The position numbers were made by a program, and so were the translations under genes. A DNA stretch of 64,000 nucleotides from Streptomyces sp. A 4/2 (lineage in GTDB: Bacteria; Actinomycetota; Actinomycetes; Streptomycetales; Streptomycetaceae), in assembly GCF_940670765.1 (NCBI RefSeq), contig NZ_CALNVW010000049.1, forward strand, positions 124,001 through 188,000, in the 5' to 3' direction. Below are positions 41,664 to 49,922 of the stretch, piece by piece (within the stretch, counting starts at the first letter, position 1; each line of letters opens with the position of its first letter). The notes beneath the pieces are model-generated. The model was not told the origin of the DNA. It ran no database searches and saw only the letters and a list, made by a program, of their open reading frames with translations.

Positions 41664-42080
41664 TCACAGTTCCATGCCTCTTCGTGCCTCGAATGCACCG
41701 GCGACGGCAAGGCTGTCCTCGTAGACGTGGTGCCGCGTGACCAGGCCGTTCTCGACCGTGAGGTGGAGGGCGAACCGCGCGCGGTACGCACGTATGGTCG
41801 ACCGGGCGGTCAGGCGGATCTCGCCGAGCACGACCGCGTCGTTCCCGTCGACGAGGATGCGCTCGATCTCCGTCCCCACCTCCTCGGGCACGTGCTGCTC
41901 GGCGAGTTCACGGTAGTGGGCGGCCACGTCGTCCCGGGTGGACCGGTGACGGATCCACGGTGTGGCGGTCCGGCCGTGCTCCGTCTCCGGCCAGTCGAGC
42001 TTCCAGTCGACCCGCGCGGCGTACAGTTCGGCGACGCGCGCGGGGTCGCCCTCGCCGATCCTGCCCAGCAGTTCCTCCAC
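41664..42080 (-). CDS. SnoaL/NTF2-like protein, start unclear
   Basis: About 138 aa from GTG 42080. NTF2-like fold: VEELLGRIGEGDPARVAELY, VDWKLDWPETEH, WIRHRSTRDDVAAHYREL, and GLVTRHHVYEDSLAVAGAFE. SnoaL-like proteins may bind or isomerise small polyketide-type molecules; the substrate is unknown. GAGGGGGA at about 42114-42121 is a good ribosome site, but the codons 3-6 nt after it are GTC and ACG, not start codons, so the natural start may have been lost by mutation. The frame upstream is open to 42251 with only a TTG. Confidence 0.6.
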   Translation of the reverse strand: MEELLGRIGEGDPARVAELYAARVDWKLDWPETEHGRTATPWIRHRSTRDDVAAHYRELAEQHVPEEVGTEIERILVDGNDAVVLGEIRLTARSTIRAYRARFALHLTVENGLVTRHHVYEDSLAVAGAFEARRGMEL

Positions 42081-42336
42081 CAGCGTGCGTGTGTCGGTGA
42101 CTGTCGACGTGACTCCCCCTCGATGCCGGGCTCGCGTCCTGGTGACGTGAGCCGGGACGGCCCATTGCTGGCAGCGCGGGAGCAGGAAGAAGGGCTTGCA
42201 CTCCCCGGGCCTTCTGCCAGTCCGTGGTGACCACCAGATTTCCTCCCGCAAGCAACGCGCCCGATATGACGCCTTTGCCTGCCCCGTCGGATATTGGCAG
42301 CAACCGGGATGGCCACGCCAGGCAGAGCCTGGTTGA

Positions 42337-42732
42337 TCAACCGAACGAGTGAGGCAGCACGGGGAGAAGCGCCTCGCCGCGTACGCGAAAGGCCAGGTAC
42401 GGGCGTACGGTCCACTCGGTCCACGCCCCCCGATGGCTGAGCGAGAAGCCGCAGGGCTCGCCGCGGTGCAGTGCGGCGATCGCGCCGACGCAGCCGCCCC
42501 CGTCGACCCAACTCAGCGCGCGGTGCCGCTCCATGGGCGGCAGGGTGTGCGCCAGTTCGCGTACGTCCGCACGGATGCGGCGGATCGCTTCGGCCGGTTC
42601 GGTGACGGAGCGGCGCGACGCCTCGGCGATCTTGTCGGCCTCCATGGTCCGGTAGGTGACCCGCTCGCACCAGAAGGCGGGCGTTACGGATGCGGTTGCG
42701 GTTACAGGGGCTGTGGATACGGAGTCGCGCAC
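42337..42732 (-). CDS. Hypothetical protein (131 aa)
   Basis: GTG 42732 follows AGGAGGTCCCGTC, a near-ideal ribosome site. The N-terminus is RDSVSTAPVTATASVTPAFW; a helical middle reads MEADKIAEASRRSVTEPAEA, RIRADVRELAHTLPPMERHR; and the C-terminus reads GFSLSHRGAWTEWTVRPYLA. No domain recognised; cytoplasmic by composition. A 12-bp hairpin lies 32 nt before the start, in the leader if transcription begins upstream. Confidence 0.6.
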   Translation of the reverse strand: MRDSVSTAPVTATASVTPAFWCERVTYRTMEADKIAEASRRSVTEPAEAIRRIRADVRELAHTLPPMERHRALSWVDGGGCVGAIAALHRGEPCGFSLSHRGAWTEWTVRPYLAFRVRGEALLPVLPHSFG

Positions 42733-42763
42733 GACGGGACCTCCTGACGCAGCGTCCGGACTA

Positions 42764-42804
42764 CCCCTTGCCCGCGGCCGGCGTGACGAGCAGCGGGCAA
42801 GGGG
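42764..42804 (-). other. 12-bp stem hairpin ahead of the hypothetical gene
   Basis: CCCCTTGCCCGC (42764-42775) pairs exactly with GCGGGCAAGGGG (42793-42804), 17-nt loop. It lies 32 nt upstream of the GTG of the 131-aa gene; it may be a leader structure or a terminator of transcription from above. Confidence 0.5.
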
Positions 42805-42990
42805 CAGCCCCTTTCTCGCTCCTCAACTGGCGCAAATTGAAGAGGAGTTGCGCACCTTCGGGCGTGGGCCTGCCGAGGAATCAGCCCGTGGCGACGCACT
42901 GCGAAGTTAGCTTTTGAGCCCATCCCGTATCAAGCGTTTGACGTCTAACGAGTGAGACCTTTCGCCCGGATGAGTGTTACGCAACGAGAC

Positions 42991-43024
42991 GGGCGGCCCC
43001 CACCTGCGCCGGTGGAGACCGCCC
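42991..43024 (-). terminator. Terminator hairpin after the DUF397 gene
   Basis: GGGCGG...CCACC (from 42991) pairs with GGTGG...CCGCCC (to 43024) with a few G-T or mismatched positions, loop near TGCG. Confidence 0.45.
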
Positions 43025-43044
43025 GAAGCGGGAGCTGGGCCGTA

Positions 43045-43239
43045 TCAGGCCAGGTCGTCGAACTCGCCCTCCTTCGCGCCCCCGAGGAAGGCGCGCAGCT
43101 TGGCCCGGGTCGTGTGGATGACCACGCCAGGGTTGTCGCTCTCGCGCATCAGGATCTCGCCTCCCTGCTCGGCGAGTTCGAGGCAGTTGTTCCCCTCCGG
43201 ACCCGATGACTTCGAGGACTTGCGCCACTGAATTTCCAT
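43045..43239 (-). CDS. DUF397 domain small protein
   Basis: 64 aa from ATG 43239 (a GTG three codons earlier is possible). EIQWRKSSKSSGPEGNNCLE with ILMRESDNPG and FLGGAKEGEFDDL is the DUF397 signature. Such proteins occur immediately downstream of XRE/DUF5753 regulators in Streptomyces (BldB-relative and toxin-antitoxin-like Scr1/Scr2 pairs), as here. Function unproven. Confidence 0.88.
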   Translation of the reverse strand: MEIQWRKSSKSSGPEGNNCLELAEQGGEILMRESDNPGVVIHTTRAKLRAFLGGAKEGEFDDLA

Positions 43240-43252
43240 GGTTCTCACGCCT

Positions 43253-44104
43253 TCATACTTGTTGTGCGATTCTTCGGATGAAGTCCCGGGAACTCTCTGG
43301 ATCGAGCGACCGCTCCTCGGTCCGGTCGAGCACTGCTCGATAGTTCACGAGACGAGTCTCGGCATCCAGAAAAGCAGGCCCGGTCGCGGTGTCCATCTGC
43401 ACGGTGTCGAGCTGCGGGACGGAGCCGTAGACGTATTGTGTCGAACCGCCGGTCTCGGGGACACCGCCCGCCGCGAAGGGGATCACCCGAATGGTGATGT
43501 TGTCCCGGTCCGACTCCTTTAGCAGATGGGTCAGTTGACCACGGGCCACGTTCGGTCCGCCGTACGTCATCCGCAGGGCAGCCTCATGGATGAGGAACGT
43601 ACAGGCGGGCGGATCTTCGCGGTCGAGCACATCTCGACGCTTCAGCCGATGCGACAGCAACCGCCGCTGGCGTGCCGGGCTCGGCGGTGGCACAACTTCC
43701 CCGAACACAGCACGGGCGTAGTCCTCGTTCTGGAGCAGGCCGGGCATGAACATAATCTGCACCGAGCGGATACCGACAGCGTGGTGCTCCAGCTCGGCCA
43801 GATCGAGCGCACCGCTGGAGAAGTCACTGCGGTAGTCCTCCCACCAGCCGCTTATGCGCTCTGCCGCCATGCCGGCGAGAGCATCGATGTACGCCGCGTC
43901 AGGGCACTCATAGTGACCGGCCCAGGTCCGCACCCGGTCGCTGCTGACGCCGAACCGGCCTGATTCGGTGTTGCTGATCGCGGTGCGGTCCGTGCTGAGC
44001 AGCGCTGCGGCCTGAGCGAGCGACAATCCGGCGTGCTCGCGCATCTTCCGCAACTCAGTACCCAGACGACGCTGGCGCGCGGTGGGCGCCTTCCTCGATG
44101 GCAT
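43253..44104 (-). CDS. XRE helix-turn-helix regulator with DUF5753 (Scr1-like)
   Basis: 283 aa from ATG 44104 with GGAGAGG upstream. HTH: LGTELRKMREHAGLSLAQAA, LLSTDRTAISNTESGRFGVS. The C-terminal DUF5753 domain has SVQIMFMPGLLQNEDYARAV and LDAETRLVNY near the end. It ends 13 nt before the DUF397 gene, so both are one operon, and it is divergent from an ATP-binding anti-sigma-like gene; this three-gene arrangement is common in Streptomyces. Confidence 0.9.
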   Translation of the reverse strand: MPSRKAPTARQRRLGTELRKMREHAGLSLAQAAALLSTDRTAISNTESGRFGVSSDRVRTWAGHYECPDAAYIDALAGMAAERISGWWEDYRSDFSSGALDLAELEHHAVGIRSVQIMFMPGLLQNEDYARAVFGEVVPPPSPARQRRLLSHRLKRRDVLDREDPPACTFLIHEAALRMTYGGPNVARGQLTHLLKESDRDNITIRVIPFAAGGVPETGGSTQYVYGSVPQLDTVQMDTATGPAFLDAETRLVNYRAVLDRTEERSLDPESSRDFIRRIAQQV

Positions 44105-44344
44105 CGACCTCTCCTTTTGTCGGATCCCAGTGTGACCCGTGCCCATTCGGCAGTCCACCTCGTTGAGTGAATGAGCCGACAGGGTCACACTAATTAGCCC
44201 AATGCACTAACGTCGGTACTGCCGTCAGCAGAGCCCGAAGTGCAGCCATTTCAGCGCGCCTTGAGACCGGCGCGTCGATCCGGCCATCGCCACGGACAAC
44301 GAGCGGCGCACCCGTTTCGGATCGAATCGCGTAGGGAGAACGAC

Positions 44345-44809
44345 ATGACCCCCGCCGCACCACGCCCCCCACAGGGCGGCGAGTTCTACCGCATCGCTCT
44401 GCCCAGTACCGCCAACGCCCCTTGCATCGCAAGGGACTTCGTGGCGTCGCTGCTCACCGTCAGCTGTCATCGCGGGCTCGTCGACGACGCCCGGCTCTGC
44501 GTCACGGAGGTGGTGACCAACGCCCACCGCCACACCCGCACGCCCCGGATCCAGCTCTGCGCGACCGTCAACCGCAAGCAGGTCACGGTCTCCGTGGCGG
44601 ACAACGCACCTTGGTTCCTTCCGGTGTTCACACCCTCGGGTACCGGCGACGAGTTGGAGTGCGGGCGGGGCCTGATGCTGCTCGACCGGCTGGCGTTCGC
44701 CTGGGGGTGGACCCTGCTGGGCGGCTGCGCCCCGGACCGTAAGGCCGTCTGGTTCACGCTCGCGCGGGCCGGGGCCGAAGGGGCCGATGAGGTCGGTACG
44801 GCCGCCTGA
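44345..44809 (+). CDS. HATPase-fold ATP-binding protein (RsbW-like)
   Basis: 154 aa from ATG 44345 with GGGAGAACG upstream. GHKL-type ATPase: N box DARLCVTEVVTNAHRHT, a G1-like VSVADNAPWFLP, and G2 ELECGRGLMLLDRLAFAWGW. It is of the small, single-domain kind often paired with XRE/DUF397 genes. The G1 box is DNAPW rather than DxGxG. It may act as an anti-sigma or serine kinase; target unknown. Confidence 0.85.
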   Translation: MTPAAPRPPQGGEFYRIALPSTANAPCIARDFVASLLTVSCHRGLVDDARLCVTEVVTNAHRHTRTPRIQLCATVNRKQVTVSVADNAPWFLPVFTPSGTGDELECGRGLMLLDRLAFAWGWTLLGGCAPDRKAVWFTLARAGAEGADEVGTAA

Positions 44810-44972
44810 CCTGCGCATACAGGTCGAGTGCGGTCCCTTGGCAACGCAGCGGGACTCCGTAGCTCGTTGGAGTGGAAGCGCTGGGCTGATCCCTGCGGAG
44901 CGCAATCACTCTGTATACCTATGCCTACGGAGGGTTACCTACACGGTGACCCGTCAGCCAAGGAGCAAGCGC

Positions 44973-45443
44973 GTGAAATTCCGTACTTCTGTGTGTCTCG
45001 CGGCCGTATCGGCAACGCTCGTTCTCGGCGCGGGAAGCGCGTTCGCGGCCCCGGCTCTCACCGCGAGCCAGGCCGGGACCGCCCGGGTCAGCACCGCGCG
45101 TCCCGCCAGCGACACCATCATTCGGCCGCGCGCCACCATCTGCAAGAACCAGGCGTGGACCTCGGGCAACGGCCGGGCCGTGCTCCGCATGCAGGAGGAC
45201 GGCAACTTCGTTCTCTACAAGGACGGCCGCGCCGCCTGGCAGGCTCCCGGCACCTGGTCGCACGGCAACTGCGCGGTGTTCCAGGAGGACGGCAACTTCG
45301 TCGTCTACAACTCCGCCAACCAGCCCGTGTGGGCGGCCGGCACCTGGCACAAGGGCGCCTACCTCGCCATTCAGGACGACGGCAACGTCGTCGTCTACAA
45401 CAGCGCCCGTCAGCCGGTCTGGGCCACCAACACCGGTGACTAG
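44973..45443 (+). CDS. Secreted bulb-type mannose-binding lectin
   Basis: 156 aa from GTG 44973, with AAGGAG six nt upstream; longer frames start in leader DNA. Signal peptide FRTSVCLAAVSATLVLGAGSAFAA, cleaved after AFA. The mature part is a B-lectin beta-prism with three QxDxNxVxY-type sugar sites: MQEDGNFVLY, QEDGNFVVY, QDDGNVVVY. Two Cys (ATICKNQAW and HGNCAVF) could form a disulfide. Binds mannose-type sugars in the family; the target here is unknown, perhaps microbial or own glycans. Confidence 0.88.
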   Translation: MKFRTSVCLAAVSATLVLGAGSAFAAPALTASQAGTARVSTARPASDTIIRPRATICKNQAWTSGNGRAVLRMQEDGNFVLYKDGRAAWQAPGTWSHGNCAVFQEDGNFVVYNSANQPVWAAGTWHKGAYLAIQDDGNVVVYNSARQPVWATNTGD

Positions 45444-45498
45444 TTGAGCCGTTCCCGGTCCTGCGCGACGTGCTCCTGACACCGCGCGGGGCGGGAAA

Positions 45499-45528
45499 GG
45501 GGTGGCGGGCCGTTCGGCCCGCCACCCC
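45499..45528. terminator. Bidirectional terminator between the lectin and 5'-nucleotidase genes
   Basis: GGGGTGGCGGGCC (45499-45511) pairs perfectly with GGCCCGCCACCCC (45516-45528); loop GTTC. Confidence 0.85.
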
Positions 45529-45547
45529 GGTGCACCGTGGCTGTCTG

Positions 45548-47428
45548 CTACTTGACGATCGTGATCCGGTCCGTCGCCGACGGCGCGATCGGCGCGGACG
45601 CCGAGGAGTTCGCCGCCAGGTAGGCGTTGAAGACATCCAGGTCGGACGCGCCGACCAGCTTGTTCGTGCCCTGGCCGAGCGCCGCGAAGCCGTCGCCGCC
45701 GCCCGCGAGGAACTCGTTCATCGCGACGCGGTAGGTCGCGGCCGGGTCGATCGCCGTGCCGTTGAGCGCGACGGTGTTCGCGACGACGCGGTCGGCACCG
45801 GTCTTCGTCAGGTCGAGGGTGTAGGTGAGGCCCTTCGACACCTGGAGGATCTTCGGTGACTGCTCGTTGGCGCCGCTGACCTGCTGCTGGAGCGCGGTGA
45901 TGAGCTGCGCGCCGGTCAGGTCGACGACGTTCATCATGTTGGTGAACGGCTGCACGGTGAACGCCTCGCCGTACGTCACCACCCCGTCGCCCTCACTGCC
46001 GCTCGCCTTGTAGACGAGGTCGGAGCGGATGCCGCCCGGGTTCATGAAGGCCAGCTGCGCGCCGCCCTTGTCGGCCGGGGCGAGGCCCGCGAGCTGCGCG
46101 TCGGCGATCAGGTCGCCGAGCGGGGTCTCGGGCGAGGTGTCGCCGCGGCCGTTGATGTCCGCCGAGATGAAGCCCTGCGGCTTGTCGGCGATCGGCGCGG
46201 CCAGCGCGTTCCAGCGGGAGATCAGCGAGGTGATGTCCTTCGCCTTGGGCTGGTCGCGGCTGACGATGTGGTTGACGGCCGTCGGGGCCTGTCCCGGCTT
46301 ACCGGGCTTGCCCGCCTTGACCGCGGTGCGCACGATGTCGTTCGTCCTGAGGTCGTACGTCAGCGTACTGTCCGTGTACAGCCGCCCGAAGGACGCCGCC
46401 GAGGTCACCATGCGGGGGTTCCCCGCCGGGTCCGGGATGCTGCACACGTACGCCTGGTGGGTGTGGCCGGTGACCAGCGCGTCCACCTTCGGCGAGATGC
46501 CCTTGGCGATGTCGACGATCGGGCCGGAGATGCCGTCGCCCGCGCCGGGCGAGTCACAGTCGTAGTTGTACGAACTGCTGGCGGGCATGCCGCCCTCGTG
46601 GATCAGCGCCACGATCGACTTGACGCCCTGGCGGTCGAGTTCCTTGGCGTACTTGTTGATCGTCTCGATCTCGTCGTGGAACTTGAGCCCCTTGACGCCG
46701 TTCGCGGTGACGATGTTCGGCGTGCCCTCCAGCGTCACCCCGATGAAGCCGATCTTGACGCCGTTCTTCTTCCAGACCGTGTACGGCTTGAGGATCGGCT
46801 TGCCGGTCTTCTCACTCGTCACGTTGGCAGCGAGGTAGGGGAAGTCCGCGCCCTTGAACTTCTTGCCCTTCTCGAAGCAGCCGTCGGTGGGGTGGCAGCC
46901 GCCGTTCTGCATCCGGGCCAGCTCGGTCGCGCCCTCGTCGAACTCGTGGTTGCCGACGGAGGTGACATCGAGCTTGATGTCGTTGAGCGCCTCGATGGTC
47001 GGCTCGTCGTGGAAGAGCCCGGACAGCATCGGGCTGGCGCCGATCATGTCGCCGCCCGCCGCGGTGATCGAGTACGGGTGACCCTTGCGGGCGGTCCGCA
47101 GCGAACTCGCCAGATACTCCGCGCCACCGGCCGGGATCGCCTTCACGGTCCCGTCGGGCTGCGTCTCGTTGACCGTGCCCGAGGAACCGGCGGGCGGCTC
47201 CAGGTTTCCGTGCAGGTCGTTGAAGGACAGCAACTGCACGTCGACCGTGGGGTCGGGCTTGGGCTCGTGCTGCCCGTGGTGGCCGTGCCCCGGCCCGTGC
47301 CCCGGACCGTGACCGTGGTCCTGCGCCGCGGCGGGCATCGCGGCGACGAGCGCACCGACGGTGGCGAGCCCGGCAGCGGCGGCGAGGATGCGCCGGGTGC
47401 CGCGGGTTCTGTGAGGTGTGGCTGACAT
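45548..47428 (-). CDS. Secreted bifunctional metallophosphatase/5'-nucleotidase
   Basis: 626 aa from ATG 47428. Signal peptide (RILAAAAGLATVGALVAAMP, AAAQD cleavage), then a His/Gly-rich stretch (DHGHGPGHGPGHGHHGQHEP) that may bind metal. Metallophosphatase motifs are LLSFNDLHGNLEPP, VGNHEFDEG, and VTGHTHQAYVC; the C-terminal 5'-nucleotidase domain has GGIRSDLVY and FLAGGGDGFAAL. It releases phosphate from extracellular nucleotides. Its position near ppk and pst suggests phosphate supply. Confidence 0.93.
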   Translation of the reverse strand: MSATPHRTRGTRRILAAAAGLATVGALVAAMPAAAQDHGHGPGHGPGHGHHGQHEPKPDPTVDVQLLSFNDLHGNLEPPAGSSGTVNETQPDGTVKAIPAGGAEYLASSLRTARKGHPYSITAAGGDMIGASPMLSGLFHDEPTIEALNDIKLDVTSVGNHEFDEGATELARMQNGGCHPTDGCFEKGKKFKGADFPYLAANVTSEKTGKPILKPYTVWKKNGVKIGFIGVTLEGTPNIVTANGVKGLKFHDEIETINKYAKELDRQGVKSIVALIHEGGMPASSSYNYDCDSPGAGDGISGPIVDIAKGISPKVDALVTGHTHQAYVCSIPDPAGNPRMVTSAASFGRLYTDSTLTYDLRTNDIVRTAVKAGKPGKPGQAPTAVNHIVSRDQPKAKDITSLISRWNALAAPIADKPQGFISADINGRGDTSPETPLGDLIADAQLAGLAPADKGGAQLAFMNPGGIRSDLVYKASGSEGDGVVTYGEAFTVQPFTNMMNVVDLTGAQLITALQQQVSGANEQSPKILQVSKGLTYTLDLTKTGADRVVANTVALNGTAIDPAATYRVAMNEFLAGGGDGFAALGQGTNKLVGASDLDVFNAYLAANSSASAPIAPSATDRITIVK

Positions 47429-47582
47429 TCGTCCCCTTGTGAGTTCTGTGTGAAGGGTGAGGGGTGCGAGCGGCAGCCTAGGGTCAACGCGCGTAGCGCG
47501 ACAGGGGGAACCGGGTTACGAGCTGGTTTCCGTTCGGGTCCTTGCGGGGATCCGAGCCGCCACCGCACCGGTACGGAACCGG

Positions 47583-48329
47583 TCAGGGGCGGCGGTTGTG
47601 GGTGCCCGGGGTGTAGCCGAAGGCGCGGCGGAAGACGTCGATGAAAGCGCTGGTGGAGGACCAGCCGCAGTGGCGGGCGACCGAGGTCACCGGCACGTCG
47701 TCGGCCAGCATGCGCAGGGCGTAGTAGAGACGCAGCTGGGTGCGCCACTGAGGGAAGGTCATGCCCAGTTCCTGGCGGAAGAGGCGGCTGAGGGTGCGTT
47801 CGCCCGCTCCCGCCGTGGTGGCCAGGGCGGCCAGGGTGCGAGGGTCCGCGGGATTGTCGTGCAGGAGGTCGCAGACGGCCACGAGCCGGGGGTCGGTGGG
47901 GGCGGGCAACTGGACGGGTTCCTGCGGTGAGGCCCGCAGTTGGTCGAGGAGGACCGCGCGCAGGCGCAGCCGCTCGGGGGTGTCGTCGTGGGGGTCCCTG
48001 GTGAAGGCGAGGATCAGTTCGCGCAGCAGCGGGCCGACGGCGAGGACCGTGGGGGCGCCGAGGCCCAGGGGATTGGTGTCGGGGGGCAGGCCGAGCAGGT
48101 GCAGGGCGAGGTGGCCGTAGGCACGGTGGGCGTGCACACATCCGGCGGGGACCCAGATGGCCCGGGTACCGGGAGCGAACCAGGTACCGGCGTCGGTGGT
48201 GACGGCCAGGACACCGGAGCCCGCGTAGATGATCTGGTGCTCGTCGTGCCGGTGTGCGTCGATGCTCTCGCCGGGAGCCAGCGTCCGGGTGCAGGTGGTC
48301 GCTTCGGGAGTGTGGCGGATTTCCGGCAT
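47583..48329 (-). CDS. AraC family regulator with cupin sensor domain
   Basis: 248 aa from ATG 48329. N-terminal cupin (HRHDEHQIIYAGSGVLAV, WVPAGCVHAHRAYG) and C-terminal double HTH (AALATTAGAGERTLSRLFRQ, VARHCGWSSTSAFIDVFRR). Divergent from the MFS transporter gene by 54 nt, so it probably controls that exporter and itself. The frame is open far upstream but that is antisense to the transporter. Confidence 0.9.
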   Translation of the reverse strand: MPEIRHTPEATTCTRTLAPGESIDAHRHDEHQIIYAGSGVLAVTTDAGTWFAPGTRAIWVPAGCVHAHRAYGHLALHLLGLPPDTNPLGLGAPTVLAVGPLLRELILAFTRDPHDDTPERLRLRAVLLDQLRASPQEPVQLPAPTDPRLVAVCDLLHDNPADPRTLAALATTAGAGERTLSRLFRQELGMTFPQWRTQLRLYYALRMLADDVPVTSVARHCGWSSTSAFIDVFRRAFGYTPGTHNRRP

Positions 48330-48383
48330 AGGTTGGCACCTTAATGGAAGCGCGCCAGGACGTGCCCTGGCGACGATGGCACG

Positions 48384-49769
48384 GTGTCGACCAAAACGAA
48401 CCAGACCGTGAACCGGACCGCCGACCGGACCGCACGCCCCGGGCCCATCACCCTGCTCTCCCTGGGGCACGCCTGCGTGGACATCTACCAGGGCGCGGTG
48501 GCGGCCCTGGTGCCGTTCTTCGTCTCCGAACGCGCCTACTCCTACGCCGCCGCGTCCGGCATCGTGCTGGCCGCGTCCCTGCTGTCCTCGGTGGTCCAGC
48601 CGCTGTTCGGGGCCCTCACCGACAAGTGGGCCATGCCGTGGCTGCTGCCGGTGAGCACGCTGGTGGGCGGTGCCGGGGTCGCCCTCGCCGGGGTCAGCGG
48701 CTCGTACCCCCTGACCCTGGTGGTCGTCGCGGTGTCCGGCATCGGAATCGCCGCCTACCACCCGGAAGCCGCCCGCGTGGCACGGGGCGTCAGCCGTGGC
48801 AGCCACACCGCGATGGGCTGGTTCTCCCTCGGCGGCAACCTCGGCTTCGCCGCAGCGCCCCTGCTGGTCTGGGGCGTCATGGCCACCGGCGGTCTGCACG
48901 CCTCGCCCCTGCTGATCGTGCCCGCCCTCGCCGGTGCGGCGCTGTGCGTGGCCGCGCTGCGGGGCGTCAAGGCCTCGGCCCCGGCGACGGTGTCCACGCA
49001 CGCGGACCGGGCCACCGGCCGGGACGACTGGGGGTCCTTCCTGAAACTGTCGGGGGCCATCGTGTGCCGCTCGATCGTCTTCGTCGGGCTCAGCGCGTTC
49101 ATTTCGCTGTACGTGCGCCAGCGCACCGGAGGCGGCGAAGTCGCCGGTACGGCCGCGCTGTTCGTGCTCTACCTCGGTGGCGCGGTGGGCACCGTGGCCG
49201 GGGGGAAACTGGCCACCCGCCACGGCCGTGTCCCGGTCGTCCAGTGGTCCTACGCGCTGACCGTCCTCGCCGTGGCCGGTGTGGTCCTCGTTCCCGGCCC
49301 GCTCCTCTATGTGTGCGTCGCCCTCACCTCGGCCGGACTGTATGTGCCCTTCTCCCTGCACATCACCCTCGGTCAGGACTACCTGCCCCGGCGCGTGGGC
49401 ACCGCCAGCGGCGTCACCCTGGGCCTGGCCGTCAGCGTCGGCGGCGTCGCCAGCCCGGTCATCGGCGCCGTCGCCGACGCCACCTCCCTGCAGACCGCTC
49501 TCGCACCGCTGATCGCGCTGCCCGCGCTCGGCTCGCTGCTCCTGTTCACGCTCAAGGAGCCGGCGGGGCTCGAAGGGCCCACGGGGCTCGAAGGGCCCAC
49601 GGGACTCGAAGGGCCCACAGGACTCGAAGGGCCCACAGGACTCGAAGGGCCCACAGGACTCGAAGGGCCCACAGGGCCCGCAGGACCAGGAGGGCCCGGA
49701 GCGGCTACCGGCGGGCCGTCGGCCTCCGCGCAGCCGGAACCCGCCGTGGACCCGACGATCCGCCCCTGA
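48384..49769 (+). CDS. MFS exporter (Fsr-like) with collagen-like hexapeptide tail
   Basis: 461 aa from GTG 48384. Twelve predicted membrane helices (to about residue 393) with fosmidomycin-resistance-type marks LLSLGHACVDIYQGAVAALV, SSVVQPLFGALTDKW and GWFSLGGNLGFAAAPLL. The C-terminal ~65 residues are cytoplasmic: six GLEGPT repeats then GPAGPGGPG, a Gly-x-y collagen-like pattern not usual in this family. A drug or metabolite efflux role is inferred. Regulated probably by the divergent AraC protein. Confidence 0.9.
   Translation: MSTKTNQTVNRTADRTARPGPITLLSLGHACVDIYQGAVAALVPFFVSERAYSYAAASGIVLAASLLSSVVQPLFGALTDKWAMPWLLPVSTLVGGAGVALAGVSGSYPLTLVVVAVSGIGIAAYHPEAARVARGVSRGSHTAMGWFSLGGNLGFAAAPLLVWGVMATGGLHASPLLIVPALAGAALCVAALRGVKASAPATVSTHADRATGRDDWGSFLKLSGAIVCRSIVFVGLSAFISLYVRQRTGGGEVAGTAALFVLYLGGAVGTVAGGKLATRHGRVPVVQWSYALTVLAVAGVVLVPGPLLYVCVALTSAGLYVPFSLHITLGQDYLPRRVGTASGVTLGLAVSVGGVASPVIGAVADATSLQTALAPLIALPALGSLLLFTLKEPAGLEGPTGLEGPTGLEGPTGLEGPTGLEGPTGLEGPTGPAGPGGPGAATGGPSASAQPEPAVDPTIRP
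49566..49673 (+). repeat. Six tandem 18-bp repeats encoding GLEGPT
   Basis: Unit GG[GA]CTCGAAGGGCCCAC[GA], six copies in frame, few silent changes between copies, so a recent expansion. Encodes the collagen-like tail of the MFS protein. The copy number is likely to vary between strains. Confidence 0.95.
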
Positions 49770-49922
49770 GCACGGCTCCACGAACGCGTCACCCCGAGTC
49801 CGAACGCCCTTGAGTTCGCTCGCCCCTGGGTCCGCCCTCGTGGGAACCGGCCCGCCGCAAGTCCCCGGACGCCCGTCCCCGTACACCCGTCCCCTCGCGC
49901 CCGTCCCCGTACGCTCGTCCTC

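Larger units (their letters stand above)
42733..43044. other. Intergenic region with two hairpins
   Basis: 312 nt between the hypothetical gene and the DUF397 gene, both on the minus strand. Holds a hairpin at 42764-42804 near the downstream gene and a terminator-like hairpin at 42991-43024 just past the DUF397 gene. Lower GC in the middle (42905-42985) suggests a promoter. No gene seen. Confidence 0.55.

Noticed and set aside
41509..41680. Plus-strand stretch reading WAVAVRGSVH, recalling DUF397 (VAVRDS)
   Set aside because: Only a few residues match and there is no start or full domain; probably chance.
46268..47425. Plus-strand frame opposite the 5'-nucleotidase
   Set aside because: Val/Arg/Gly-rich shadow without a ribosome site.
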